From: Salaquimonas pukyongi
GTDB lineage: Bacteria; Pseudomonadota; Alphaproteobacteria; Rhizobiales; Rhizobiaceae
Reading direction: 5' to 3'
Length of the DNA: 64,000 bases
Assembly (NCBI RefSeq): GCF_001953055.1
Contig: NZ_CP019044.1
Coordinates: forward strand, 3,265,001-3,329,000
Part shown: in pieces, positions 46,356 to 55,488 of the stretch
Position numbering within the stretch: position 1 is the stretch's first letter
How the letters are laid out: the number at the start of each line of letters is the position of its first letter
The notes under the pieces: generated by a model
The model's input: only the letters and a program-made list of their open reading frames with translations
What the model was told of the DNA's origin: nothing
The model's database searches: none
Program-made: the position numbers and the translations under genes

Positions 46356-47669
46356 CTATTGTGCGGATTTTGGCGAAGCCTGTTCGAAGTCGGCGCGGTT
46401 CCAAACCACTTCGACCGCTGCACCGCCTTTGGCCGGCTTGTTTCGGAAGGTGAGCATCGCGCCACTGCGTTCAAGCAGGGTTTTTGCAATAAACAGCCCC
46501 AGCCCCAGCCCGCCGCCGGTATCCATGTGGGAAGCGGAGTGGTGGGAGATGAACGGTTCGCCGATATGCTCCAATACGGCAGGCGAAAATCCCTTTCCGT
46601 CATCCGAAATTGTGATGGCAACTTTCTGCTGGTTCCAGCTGGCGGAAAACGTCACACGGGTTTCTGCAAAGTCCACGGCGTTTTCCAGAAGATTGCCGAG
46701 ACCGTAGATAATGGCCGCGTTGCGCCTTGCCACTGGCAGCGGCGGTTCGCCTTCCAGGCGGATATCGATTACCGCATCTCCCAGCCGGTAGGGCGCAGCG
46801 ACCTCTTCCAGCAGGACGCCAATGGAAAGCGTGGTGATATTTTCATCTTCCTCGGAAGAAAGGGTGGATATCTTTCGCAGGATTTCCCGGCAGCGGTCTG
46901 CCTGACTGTGCAACAATTCCATATCTTCCTTGAGACTGCTTCCCGTTTCCGCTTCACGCAGCATTTCCTTGGTCACCAGCGAGATGGTCGCCAGCGGCGT
47001 TCCCAGTTCGTGGGCCGCCGCCGCCGCCAGGCCGTCCAGGTTCGAGATGTGCTGTTCGCGCTGCAAAACCAGCTCGGTCGCCGCAAGGGCATCGGCAAGT
47101 TTGCGCGACTCGTCGGCCATCCGGAACATGTATACCGCAGTGAAGGCCATGGTAGACGCAATGGCCACCCATATGCCGGCCTTGATCTCCAGTGGCAGGA
47201 CAATTCCACCAGGCTCGAACCATGGCAGCGGCTGGTGAAAGAAAACCAGCAAGCTTGTTGCAGCAAGTGCCAAAACAAACAGTAGCGCTGTATACTTCGC
47301 GCGTTGTGTCGCAGCCGAAACGATAACGGGCACCACCAGCAGGATTGAAAACGGATTCTGAATGCCTCCGGTCAGATACAACAGCGAAGCAAGCTGCAAA
47401 ATGTCATAGGCGAGCAGTCCCATGACCGCTGGCCCGCGCCAGCGCACATTGCCCGGATAGCGAACCCGCAGGAACAGGTTGAGCCAGGCAGACATGGCGA
47501 TCACCAGCAGGCACGGTAACAGCAGCATGTCGAAGCCCATCACGAAATGGATGAACAGCACGGCAACGGTCTGACCAACGATGGCAAGCCAGCGGATACG
47601 AATGGTCGTGTTCAGGCGAACGGCCAGGCTGTCGCCATTGCCGGGCGAGGTACTGGTTTCCGTCAGCAT
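46356..47669 (-). CDS. actS: Redox sensor histidine kinase ActS/RegB
   Basis: The membrane sensor partner of ActR, about 437 residues from the ATG at 47669 (the ATG at 47687 is also possible). Six membrane helices fill the N-terminal half. The conserved quinone-site heptapeptide GGIQNPF lies between helices. The H-box is AAAHELGTPLATIS, and the redox-sensing cysteine is in QADRCREILRKIS, as in RegB. The HATPase has GLGNLLENAVDFA and GLGLGLFIAKTLL. The longer open frame upstream overlaps hrpB and is not coding. Confidence 0.93.
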   Translation of the reverse strand: MLTETSTSPGNGDSLAVRLNTTIRIRWLAIVGQTVAVLFIHFVMGFDMLLLPCLLVIAMSAWLNLFLRVRYPGNVRWRGPAVMGLLAYDILQLASLLYLTGGIQNPFSILLVVPVIVSAATQRAKYTALLFVLALAATSLLVFFHQPLPWFEPGGIVLPLEIKAGIWVAIASTMAFTAVYMFRMADESRKLADALAATELVLQREQHISNLDGLAAAAAHELGTPLATISLVTKEMLREAETGSSLKEDMELLHSQADRCREILRKISTLSSEEDENITTLSIGVLLEEVAAPYRLGDAVIDIRLEGEPPLPVARRNAAIIYGLGNLLENAVDFAETRVTFSASWNQQKVAITISDDGKGFSPAVLEHIGEPFISHHSASHMDTGGGLGLGLFIAKTLLERSGAMLTFRNKPAKGGAAVEVVWNRADFEQASPKSAQ

Positions 47670-47721
47670 TCTATTTCGTTGCAACATGGCGCTCTGTATG
47701 TGCCGGGAAACCGGTCCCGTG

Positions 47722-50229
47722 TTACCGTGGTTTCGTTCTGACCGTCGCCTGCGCAGTTGCCGGATCTTCCGGCCAGTAGTGCTTGGGATAGCGCCCGCGC
47801 ATTTCCTTCCGCACGTCCTGCCAGCTGCCCGCCCAGAAACCCGGCAGATCGGTGGTGGTCTGGACCGGGCGCATGGCCGGCGACAGCAGTTCGAGCGTAA
47901 CCGGTAGCGGTTGCGGCAGCAATCGGCTTGCAATTGCCGGATGCCGGGTGAGGCCATAAAGCTCCTGTACCCTTGCCCGAAGCACCACCTTTCCGCCACC
48001 CTCATAGTCAAGGCGCTGTTGGCGGCCGGTCGGTAGGGGCCAGTTTTCAGGGGCGATCTGCAAAAGACAGGTCATGGCATCGTGCCCTGAATAAAGATAC
48101 AGGCCATCGGTGATCTTGCCTGCCTTGATGTCCGAAGGGCTCTTCGCCCCGGACAACAGCGGCAAAAGCCAGTCTTCCATGCTTTCCTGAAGCGATGCTT
48201 CATCAACGGGAGGAAATTTTTCTGGCAGATGATGACGGGCAAACGCCATTCGCGCAAGCAGCGCGGGCACCGCGCCTTCGCGAAAAGCTGGCAGGGCGGA
48301 AAAAAGCCCCTCCTTCCGGATCAGGCCGGCAATGGCTTCTTCCAGCCGGTCACCGGCTTTCAGGGGAACGGTTCGGGAAGAAAGCTCGAGGCGATCCAGT
48401 TGCTCAACCATACGCGCCCGAAAAGTGCCGCTGGCCTGGTCAAGTTCGATCACCCGGTTCTGTTTGATGCGCGCTTCGTGGAGGGCTCTGATTTCGGTGG
48501 GCTCGATGGCCACAGCACGCAACACGCGTGCTGAAGCCGCTGTCCCCTGAAGGTCTGCCACCACGATGTGTTTTTCCTGCGACAGAGGATCGGCTGCATC
48601 AAGGCGTGCACGCCTGCCATTGGCAAGACGAAACGATATCGAACCATCTGCGCTCTGGCCCATATTGGCGGCAATGCGGTCGGGATAGGCGAGGGAAAGC
48701 AGTCCGCCGACAGTTGTATCGTTCGGCAACTTGACGGCCGGTCTTCCCTCATGGGCTATCGCTTTATCCGCCAATCTCCGCGCTGCTGACTTGATGCGTT
48801 TTGCGTACGGCCCTTTATCATTCCGCAACCGGTTCAAGCTGTTCTCAAGATCGGTACCTTTGCCACCAAGGCTCGGCTCTTCGATCAGCAGGGCTGAAAG
48901 TGCGGCAAGCTGGAGAAGAGCGGAAGAGGTCGCAGACAATACCATATTGGCAAGCCGCGGTCTTGCGGGCAGCTCACGCATTGCGCGGCCCTTCGCGGTG
49001 ATAATGCCGTTTTTGTCCAGCGCGCCCAATTGCTGCAATGCGGTCAGCGACGCCTGCCAGATGGCAGCAGGCGGCGGATCAAGCCATTTCAACGTCAGGG
49101 GATCGGTTACCCCCCAATCGGCCAGATCGAGCACCAGATTTGAGAGATCGCTCTCCAGTATTTCCGGCCGCTCGAATTCGGCAAGGGAAGCAGTCTGGCT
49201 TTCATGCCATAATCGGATGGCCCTTCCCGGAGCAGTCCTGCCCGCTCTGCCGGCGCGCTGTGTCACAGAGGCAAGCGATGCGCGCACCGTTTCGAGCCGA
49301 GAAACCCCGGCAGCAGCATCATAGCGCGATACCCGGGCAAGGCCGCAATCGATGACAGTGGTAACGCCTTCGATGGTAAGGGAGGTTTCGGCAATCGATG
49401 TCGCCAGGACGATTTTCCGCCTGCCTGGCTTCGGCGCCGCGATGGCGGCAAACTGATCTTTGGGATCAAGCGCACCATAGAGCAGGTGAATGTCGACATC
49501 ATCCGGCAAATTGACCGGTTGCAGCAACCGGTCATGCACGCGGTGAATCTCCCGCTGGCCCGGCAGAAAGCAAAGCAGGCTGCCGGCATCCTCCTGCAGG
49601 GTCTTGCGGATCGCCGAGGCCATGGCCTGGTCAAGGTGTTCGTCGGCCTGGCGGGTTCGGTAGGAAATCTCCACCGGAAAGGACCGGCCGGCACTTTCGA
49701 TGACCTTCGCACCGTCAAGCAGTTCAGCCACCCGTGCGCCATCCAGCGTTGCGGACATGGGAACAAGGCGCAGATCCGGCCGCAGCGCTTTCTGGCTGTC
49801 CAAAGCCAGGGCCAGGCCGAGATCGTTATCGAGACTGCGTTCGTGAAATTCGTCGAACAGCACGGCGCCAATGCCTGCAAGTTCCGGATCGGCGACGATC
49901 ATGCGGGTAAAAATGCCCGATGTGACAAATTCGATCCTCGTCTGCGGGGAAACCTTCGTTTCGTGCCGGACACGATACCCCACACGCCTGCCAACGGGCT
50001 CACCCAGCAGGGAGGCGACATGAATGGCGGCAGACCGGGCGGCCAATCGTCTCGGTTCCAGCACAAGAATTCTGCCATCGCGAAGCCAGTTGCAGGAAAG
50101 CAGGGCCGGCGGGACGCGGGTCGTCTTGCCTGCACCCGGCGCTGCCACCAATACGGCGCATGAAGCGTGTTCAAGCACGTTGAGCAAATCCGGCAGTACA
50201 TCATCGATCGGCAGTCTGCCGGCATTCAT
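47722..50229 (-). CDS. hrpB: ATP-dependent helicase HrpB
   Basis: An 835-residue DEAH-box helicase of the HrpB family. Walker A is LVAAPGAGKTTRVP, motif II is FDEFHERSLD (the DEFH variant typical of HrpB), then SATLDG, and later QRAGRAGRTAPG (motif VI). The C-terminal HrpB domain ends RGRYPKHYWPEDP. The family acts on RNA, but its substrate in most bacteria is unknown. The gene precedes actS on the same strand. Confidence 0.95.
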   Translation of the reverse strand: MNAGRLPIDDVLPDLLNVLEHASCAVLVAAPGAGKTTRVPPALLSCNWLRDGRILVLEPRRLAARSAAIHVASLLGEPVGRRVGYRVRHETKVSPQTRIEFVTSGIFTRMIVADPELAGIGAVLFDEFHERSLDNDLGLALALDSQKALRPDLRLVPMSATLDGARVAELLDGAKVIESAGRSFPVEISYRTRQADEHLDQAMASAIRKTLQEDAGSLLCFLPGQREIHRVHDRLLQPVNLPDDVDIHLLYGALDPKDQFAAIAAPKPGRRKIVLATSIAETSLTIEGVTTVIDCGLARVSRYDAAAGVSRLETVRASLASVTQRAGRAGRTAPGRAIRLWHESQTASLAEFERPEILESDLSNLVLDLADWGVTDPLTLKWLDPPPAAIWQASLTALQQLGALDKNGIITAKGRAMRELPARPRLANMVLSATSSALLQLAALSALLIEEPSLGGKGTDLENSLNRLRNDKGPYAKRIKSAARRLADKAIAHEGRPAVKLPNDTTVGGLLSLAYPDRIAANMGQSADGSISFRLANGRRARLDAADPLSQEKHIVVADLQGTAASARVLRAVAIEPTEIRALHEARIKQNRVIELDQASGTFRARMVEQLDRLELSSRTVPLKAGDRLEEAIAGLIRKEGLFSALPAFREGAVPALLARMAFARHHLPEKFPPVDEASLQESMEDWLLPLLSGAKSPSDIKAGKITDGLYLYSGHDAMTCLLQIAPENWPLPTGRQQRLDYEGGGKVVLRARVQELYGLTRHPAIASRLLPQPLPVTLELLSPAMRPVQTTTDLPGFWAGSWQDVRKEMRGRYPKHYWPEDPATAQATVRTKPR

Positions 50230-50255
50230 TGTGTAGCCGCCTGTGAGTACATGGC

Positions 50256-50927
50256 TTACCCTGTCAGCTCGATGACCCTGCCGCCTGCCGCCGCCGCATC
50301 GGCGGGGTCGTGGGTTACCAGCAATACCGGTAACCGGCGGCTTCGGGCTTCGGCGAAGACGAAATCCCGGATTTGCTGGCGCAGGTCCGAATCAAGTTTC
50401 GAAAACGGCTCATCCAGCAGCAGTGCCGATGGTTGTGCAAGCAGCACCCGCATCAGCGCCACGCGTGACTGCTGACCACCGGAAAGGGTTGCCGGGTCCC
50501 GGTCGGCCATGCCCGCAAGGCCGGCTTCTTCCAGTGCCGCATCAATGCGGTCCCTGCGCGCGCTGGAATCCAGTGCCGGATCATGGGGCAGGGCAAAGGA
50601 AAGATTGCCGCCAACGCTCATATGCGGAAACAGCAAGGCATCCTGAAACAGCAATCCCACCCTGCGGTTTTCCGCGGGCATGCTTGTGATGTCATTGCCG
50701 CCGAGCGTCACGCCCCCCGCCGCTGTAAAAGCCGGGTCGAGAAAACCGGCGACATAGGCAAGCAGGCTGGATTTCCCGCAGCCTGATGGCCCCATCACCG
50801 TCAGCACTTCGCCAGGTTCGATACAGCCATCAAGATCGATCAGGCGGCGTCCGGCAAGTTCGATCTTCACGGCGTGAAAACACAGGGAACTGGCGGCAGC
50901 CGCGTTACGCTTTGTTTCAACGGTCAT
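50256..50927 (-). CDS. ABC transporter ATP-binding protein, YnjD-like
   Basis: A 223-residue ATPase of an ABC importer. Walker A GPSGCGKSSLL, Q-loop region LLFQDALLFPHMSV, signature LSGGQQSRVALMRVLL, Walker B ALLLDEPFSKLD and the switch His in LLVTHDPADA are intact. The start overlaps the permease stop as ATGA. With the permease and binding protein it forms a complete YnjBCD-type system. Confidence 0.9.
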   Translation of the reverse strand: MTVETKRNAAAASSLCFHAVKIELAGRRLIDLDGCIEPGEVLTVMGPSGCGKSSLLAYVAGFLDPAFTAAGGVTLGGNDITSMPAENRRVGLLFQDALLFPHMSVGGNLSFALPHDPALDSSARRDRIDAALEEAGLAGMADRDPATLSGGQQSRVALMRVLLAQPSALLLDEPFSKLDSDLRQQIRDFVFAEARSRRLPVLLVTHDPADAAAAGGRVIELTG

Positions 50928-52603
50928 CCGGTTTTCATGCCCTTGCGCCTTGCGAAGAGCAAGGCCGGTACAAGGGTAGCCACCAGAAAACCGGCGAAAG
51001 GAAGCGCCATCTGCAGGAAGGCATAGACCCCGATCACCCTGCGGTCACCACCTGCGGCAAGTCCGACGGCTTCTGTCGTCAGGGTCGGCCAGCGCCCCGC
51101 GCCAACGAGCAAAGTGGGTAGGTATTGGCCGATGGAAACGGCAAAACCGATCGCGGCCGCCGCAAGGATGGCCCGCAGCATCATCGGCATGCGGATACGC
51201 CAGAAGATGCGGTTGGCCGTCGCCCCAAGCGAGGTGGCAATCTGTCCGTAGCGCCCGTCCAGCGCACGCCACGGGTCTGACAGGGATAAAAAAACATAGG
51301 GCAGGACAAAGACAATGTGGACCATGACCACTGCCCAGAACCAGCCATTGAGGCCCACCGCCAGAAACAGCATCTGCAGGCCGAAGAGAAATGCAGGTTG
51401 CGGCACCAGCAAGGGCAGATAAACGATTCCAAGTGCTCTAGTGCCGCCGCTGCGGCCAAGCCGTGTTTCGCGCTCCAGGCAAGCCAGGGTCAGGCAAACA
51501 GCAGCAAGGGTGGCGATGAAGGCAATGTTGACGGTTATTGAAAGCGGCACGCCGACTGCCTGAAGGTGACGCGACCATGTTTTCATGCTCCAGGATGCAG
51601 GCAGGGCATCGGGAAATGCCCAGTAGCCGGCAAACGACCACAGGGCAAGCGCACCGAGGCCAGCGAACACCAGTCCTGCCGCAAGACTCATGGCTGTGCC
51701 GGCAGCGATCCGGGCCGTCCGGTCGCGCCGCCAGCGCCGGCCCGACGCAGAAAATCGCGCTGCAATGGCGCTGCCAATGCGTTCAAGCATGAGCCAGATC
51801 AACAAGGCGGCAGCGGTTAGCAGAAACTGCAACACGGCACCGGCAGATGCCATGAAGCGGCGGGTCAGATCCGGATCGTTCATCCAGTCGACCAGGCGCA
51901 CGGCCAGCGGTGCGGGGTTGGTCGGCCCCAGGATAAGCGCTACATCCACCACCGAACTCGCATAGGCGATCACTGCAAAAACGGCGAGGCGAATCTGGCG
52001 GTAGAGCGGCGGGCCAAGCACCAGCAGAAAGCCCGCCATGCGGCCATATCCCAGGCCGGTGGCGATCTTCTGATGAGCATCGGGCTTTACCTGGGGCAGG
52101 GCCGCCAGCAAAACCAGAAAAAGGAACGGGACCTCCTTGATCACCAATCCGGCCATCATGGCAAAACCCCAGGGGTCGTTGAGAATCTGAACATCCGGCG
52201 GACGGGTGAGCCCGGTAAGTTCCGGCGAGATCAAACGCATCAGCCAGCCTGACGGTGCGATCATGAAGGCAAAGCCGAAGGCTGCAGCGGCATGGGGAAT
52301 GGAAAGGAGTGGCGAAACCAGATGCTGCACCCGGGCAAAAAACCGCGTATTCGACCATGCTGCAAAGAACGCCATGACAAGGCAAAGCGATATGAGCGTG
52401 GTTATCAGACCTGCCGACAGGCTGATCCAGGCCGAACGCCAAAGCCCCGGCTGGGCAAAAAGGGAAGAAAAATGTTCGGTGGTGAATTGATGTCCGCCAA
52501 GGGCAGGAAAAATGCCAATTGCCGGCAGCAAGGTTGCCAGTATTCCGCACAGTATCGGGCCAGCAAGCATGAAAATGGCAAGATGCGGAGCATATCGCAG
52601 CAT
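50924..52603 (-). CDS. ABC transporter permease with two fused domains, YnjC-like
   Basis: From the ATG at 52603, 559 residues with about 12 hydrophobic helices. It carries two copies of the BPD_transp_1 fold, one in each half, each with an EAA-like loop (GLGYGRMAGFLLVLGPP and SLGATANRIFWRIRMPM). One gene thus supplies both permease halves, as in YnjC and ThiP. The longer frame running into the binding-protein gene lacks membrane features and is rejected. Confidence 0.9.
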   Translation of the reverse strand: MLRYAPHLAIFMLAGPILCGILATLLPAIGIFPALGGHQFTTEHFSSLFAQPGLWRSAWISLSAGLITTLISLCLVMAFFAAWSNTRFFARVQHLVSPLLSIPHAAAAFGFAFMIAPSGWLMRLISPELTGLTRPPDVQILNDPWGFAMMAGLVIKEVPFLFLVLLAALPQVKPDAHQKIATGLGYGRMAGFLLVLGPPLYRQIRLAVFAVIAYASSVVDVALILGPTNPAPLAVRLVDWMNDPDLTRRFMASAGAVLQFLLTAAALLIWLMLERIGSAIAARFSASGRRWRRDRTARIAAGTAMSLAAGLVFAGLGALALWSFAGYWAFPDALPASWSMKTWSRHLQAVGVPLSITVNIAFIATLAAVCLTLACLERETRLGRSGGTRALGIVYLPLLVPQPAFLFGLQMLFLAVGLNGWFWAVVMVHIVFVLPYVFLSLSDPWRALDGRYGQIATSLGATANRIFWRIRMPMMLRAILAAAAIGFAVSIGQYLPTLLVGAGRWPTLTTEAVGLAAGGDRRVIGVYAFLQMALPFAGFLVATLVPALLFARRKGMKTG

Positions 52604-52673
52604 CAGCTGGAGCCCGATGCGTTGTAGGGCCGGTAAGCGGACACAGCGGCGGCGGGTATTGCAGCCGGCCCGA

Positions 52674-53882
52674 TCAGTTGGCCACCCCGTAGCGGCGCAT
52701 CCATTCCTTCTCCAGCTCCTCCATCCAGGAAGCATGCGGCTCGTTAAGCGTCGGCCCGAGTTCCGATGGCTTTAGCGTGGCAATACCCAGATCGAGCTCG
52801 TCGAATTGCAGGCGGTAGGTTTCCGGCAGGCTGCTGATATCCAGCACGGTAGGATCGCCCCAAACGGCGGGGTCTTGCTTGCGTGCCTGGGCTTCCGGTG
52901 AAATCAGGAAATTGGCAAAGACGAGCGCGCCTTCCTTTGCTGCCGCATTGTAGGGAATGGTGACGAAGTGCGTGTTGCCGAGCGTTCCGCCGGAAAAAAC
53001 GAAGGAGCGCACGCTGTCTGGCAGTTCATTGTTTGCAATGGCGTTGGAGGCTTCCGCCGGTGAAAAGGCGAAAGCGATGTCAATTTCATTGTCGGCAAGA
53101 AGTTGGCGGAGCGCTTCCTTGTTCTTTGGAAAGGTCCTGCCGCTGCGCCACAAGTTGGGGTGCATGCGGTCCAGTGCGGCGAACAGTGGTTCCACGGTCG
53201 TCTCGTAGTTTTCCGGATCAACCGGTTTCAGCAGCGCCGAAGGGTCGGCAACGCTCTCCGTCAGCGCCTGTTTCAGGAAAGAAGAGCCAACAAAGTCCGG
53301 CGGCGCGGGGTAGGTAAAACGCCCCGGGTTCTTTTCCGTCCAGGACACCAGTTCGGCAAACGAATCCGGCATCTGAAGGCCGCGTGCCGTGTCGTGGAAA
53401 AACACCATCTTGGCCATTCCCCAGGGCGATTCCAGACCGTCGGTGGGTTCAGTGAAGTCGGTCAGGATGGTAGGCTTGTTCTTCCAGTCGACATACTGCC
53501 AGTTGGGCAGTTTCTGAGCCCAGCCAGTTTCAAGCAACAGGCCCTGCTTCTTCATGTTGACGAAGTTTTCGCCATTGATCCAGATGAGATCGATGTCGCC
53601 ATTTTCATCCACACCAGCGGCCTTGGCGGCAACAACGGCGGAAACGGCATTGGCGGTGTCGTCGAGTTTGGTGTGCACGACAGTCACCCCGTAACGCTCT
53701 TTCACCGCATCGCCGGCCCAGCGGATGTATTCGTTGATGTTCTGCGCGCCACCCCAGGCATTGAAATAGACGGTCTGGCCGCGCGCCGCCTCTTCTATGC
53801 CTTTCCAATTATCCAGATCGAGCGCTTTTGCGCCGGTGGCCGTCATTGCCAGCATAACAATAGCTGTCAGAAGCTTTTTCAT
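52674..53882 (-). CDS. ABC transporter substrate-binding protein, YnjB-like
   Basis: A 402-residue periplasmic protein with a clear Sec signal (MKKLLTAIVMLAMTATGAKA). The sequence ARGQTVYFNAWGGAQNINEY and LIWINGENFVNMK are typical of the YnjB group of extracellular solute-binding proteins. The ligand of YnjB systems is not settled, and a thiamine- or metal-like role is only a guess. The permease starts 71 bases after the stop. Confidence 0.9.
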   Translation of the reverse strand: MKKLLTAIVMLAMTATGAKALDLDNWKGIEEAARGQTVYFNAWGGAQNINEYIRWAGDAVKERYGVTVVHTKLDDTANAVSAVVAAKAAGVDENGDIDLIWINGENFVNMKKQGLLLETGWAQKLPNWQYVDWKNKPTILTDFTEPTDGLESPWGMAKMVFFHDTARGLQMPDSFAELVSWTEKNPGRFTYPAPPDFVGSSFLKQALTESVADPSALLKPVDPENYETTVEPLFAALDRMHPNLWRSGRTFPKNKEALRQLLADNEIDIAFAFSPAEASNAIANNELPDSVRSFVFSGGTLGNTHFVTIPYNAAAKEGALVFANFLISPEAQARKQDPAVWGDPTVLDISSLPETYRLQFDELDLGIATLKPSELGPTLNEPHASWMEELEKEWMRRYGVAN

Positions 53883-53979
53883 CCGAGCAATCCCCTTTTG
53901 CGGACGCGTTTACCGGTTTCTAGCGACCGGTGCGCCAGGCGGCAAAACACGGTAGCGTGAACGGGTTCACCGGCTTCGG

Positions 53980-54975
53980 TCAGCGCTCCATATCCACGGC
54001 CACACGCCCGCGCACCTTGCCATCGACGATATCCTGGGCCGTGGAAATGATGTCGTCAAATCCTATGACCGAGGTAATATCCTCCAGCTTGCCCATGTTG
54101 AGATCCTGTGTGATCCGTTCCCACGCCTCGATGCGCCGTTCCTTCGGCTGCATGACAGAGTCGACGCCAAGCAGCGCTACATTGCGCAGGATAAACGGCA
54201 TAACGGTTGCCGGCAGGTCAAAGCCCTGGGCAAGGCCGCATGCCGCCACTGCGCCGCCATAGCTTGTCTGGGCAAGCACATTTGCAAGGGTGTGGCTTCC
54301 CACCGCATCAACGCCGCCGACCCAGCGCTCCTTGCCAAGCGGCTTGCCCGGTTCGGAAAGCTCCTTTCGGTCGATGATCTCGGCTGCTCCAAGATTTGTC
54401 AGGAAATCGGCCTCTTCGGGCCGGCCCGTCGAAGCGATAACATGGTAGCCAAGCTTGGCAAGAATGGTGATGGCAACGGAACCGACGCCGCCATTGGCAC
54501 CAGTGACCACGACGGGGCCGGATTCCGGTTTAATGCCGCGTTCCTCCAGTGCCATGACGCAAAGCATAGCGGTATAGCCTGCCGTGCCGACTCCCATGGC
54601 CTGGAGCGGGCTCAACTGCTTGGGAAGGGGAATGAGCCAGTTGGCGGAAAGACGGGCAAGTCCCGCATAGGCCCCCCAGTGGGTTTCGCCAACGCCGAAA
54701 CCGTTGAGCAGTACCTTGTCACCCGTCTTGAAGGCGGAATTTTCGGAATTGACCACCGTTCCGACGAGGTCGATGCCGGGCACCATTGGCCAGTGACGGA
54801 CGACGGGGCTCTTGCCGGTTATCGCCAAACCATCCTTGTAATTGACGGTGGTTGCCTCAACTCGGACCGTGACGTCTCCTTCCATCAGGTCCTCTTCGTT
54901 GAGTTCAACGACATCGACGCTTTGTTTCTTCTCGTCATCACGGGAAACAAGAATGGCCCGAAAGCTCGCGCTCAT
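53980..54975 (-). CDS. MDR-family oxidoreductase, AcuI/YhdH (acryloyl-CoA reductase) type
   Basis: A 331-residue NADPH-dependent medium-chain reductase without zinc cysteines. Family marks are RVEATTVNYKDGLAITGKSP, MVPGIDLVGTV, GVGETHWGAYAGLARL and the cofactor loop VTGANGGVGSVAI. AcuI enzymes reduce toxic acryloyl-CoA to propionyl-CoA, for instance in DMSP or 3-hydroxypropionate metabolism. No other genes of those pathways are near, so the substrate is inferred from family only. It ends just before the ynjB start region and lies seven bases after lspA. Confidence 0.92.
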   Translation of the reverse strand: MSASFRAILVSRDDEKKQSVDVVELNEEDLMEGDVTVRVEATTVNYKDGLAITGKSPVVRHWPMVPGIDLVGTVVNSENSAFKTGDKVLLNGFGVGETHWGAYAGLARLSANWLIPLPKQLSPLQAMGVGTAGYTAMLCVMALEERGIKPESGPVVVTGANGGVGSVAITILAKLGYHVIASTGRPEEADFLTNLGAAEIIDRKELSEPGKPLGKERWVGGVDAVGSHTLANVLAQTSYGGAVAACGLAQGFDLPATVMPFILRNVALLGVDSVMQPKERRIEAWERITQDLNMGKLEDITSVIGFDDIISTAQDIVDGKVRGRVAVDMER

Positions 54976-54981
54976 CGCCGG

Positions 54982-55488
54982 TTACTCCTTTTTCGGTTTC
55001 TCTTTTTCCGATTGCCGTGCAGAGGTTTGCAGCGACCACAGCACCTCGTCCAGAAAGATTGCCACTGCCCCGGCGGTAATGAAGGCATCAGCCAGATTGA
55101 AAACCGCAAATGACCAGTTGCCCCAGTGGAACAGGATATAATCAACCACATGCCCCAGAAATACACGATCGACCAGGTTTCCGATGGCGCCACCCGTCAC
55201 GCAGGCAAATCCGATCTGGGCCAGCCAGCGGCTGCGCGGCGTGCGTTTCCACAGCCAGAAGATGAACAGCAGTATCCCGACCACCATGGCCGCCAGGATA
55301 CGCTCGTCCAGAAAGGTCAGAAAGGAAAAGGCGATGCCTTCGTTCCAGGTGCGGAACCAGGAAAGGAACGGCAGGACAGGAACCGGTTCTTGAAAGGGAA
55401 GCGACGTTTCCACCTTGTTTTTGACGGCAAGATCAAGCGCGACAATGGCGGCGGCCAGCAATACGGCAGAACGTCGGCGTATCTTCAT
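54982..55488 (-). CDS. lspA: Lipoprotein signal peptidase II
   Basis: A 168-residue aspartic protease of the inner membrane that cleaves prolipoprotein signal peptides. Four hydrophobic helices are visible, and the catalytic Asp residues are in GAIGNLVDRVFLGHVVDY and FAVFNLADAFITAG. A charged Lys/Glu tail follows. The start overlaps the stop of the TrmH-type gene as ATGA. Confidence 0.96.
   Translation of the reverse strand: MKIRRRSAVLLAAAIVALDLAVKNKVETSLPFQEPVPVLPFLSWFRTWNEGIAFSFLTFLDERILAAMVVGILLFIFWLWKRTPRSRWLAQIGFACVTGGAIGNLVDRVFLGHVVDYILFHWGNWSFAVFNLADAFITAGAVAIFLDEVLWSLQTSARQSEKEKPKKE

Noticed and set aside
47687-48011. Extension of ActS by more than 100 residues
   Set aside because: The upstream part is Arg/Cys-rich sequence antisense-like to nothing conserved and overlaps the hrpB 3' end; the membrane domain starts after the ATG at 47669.
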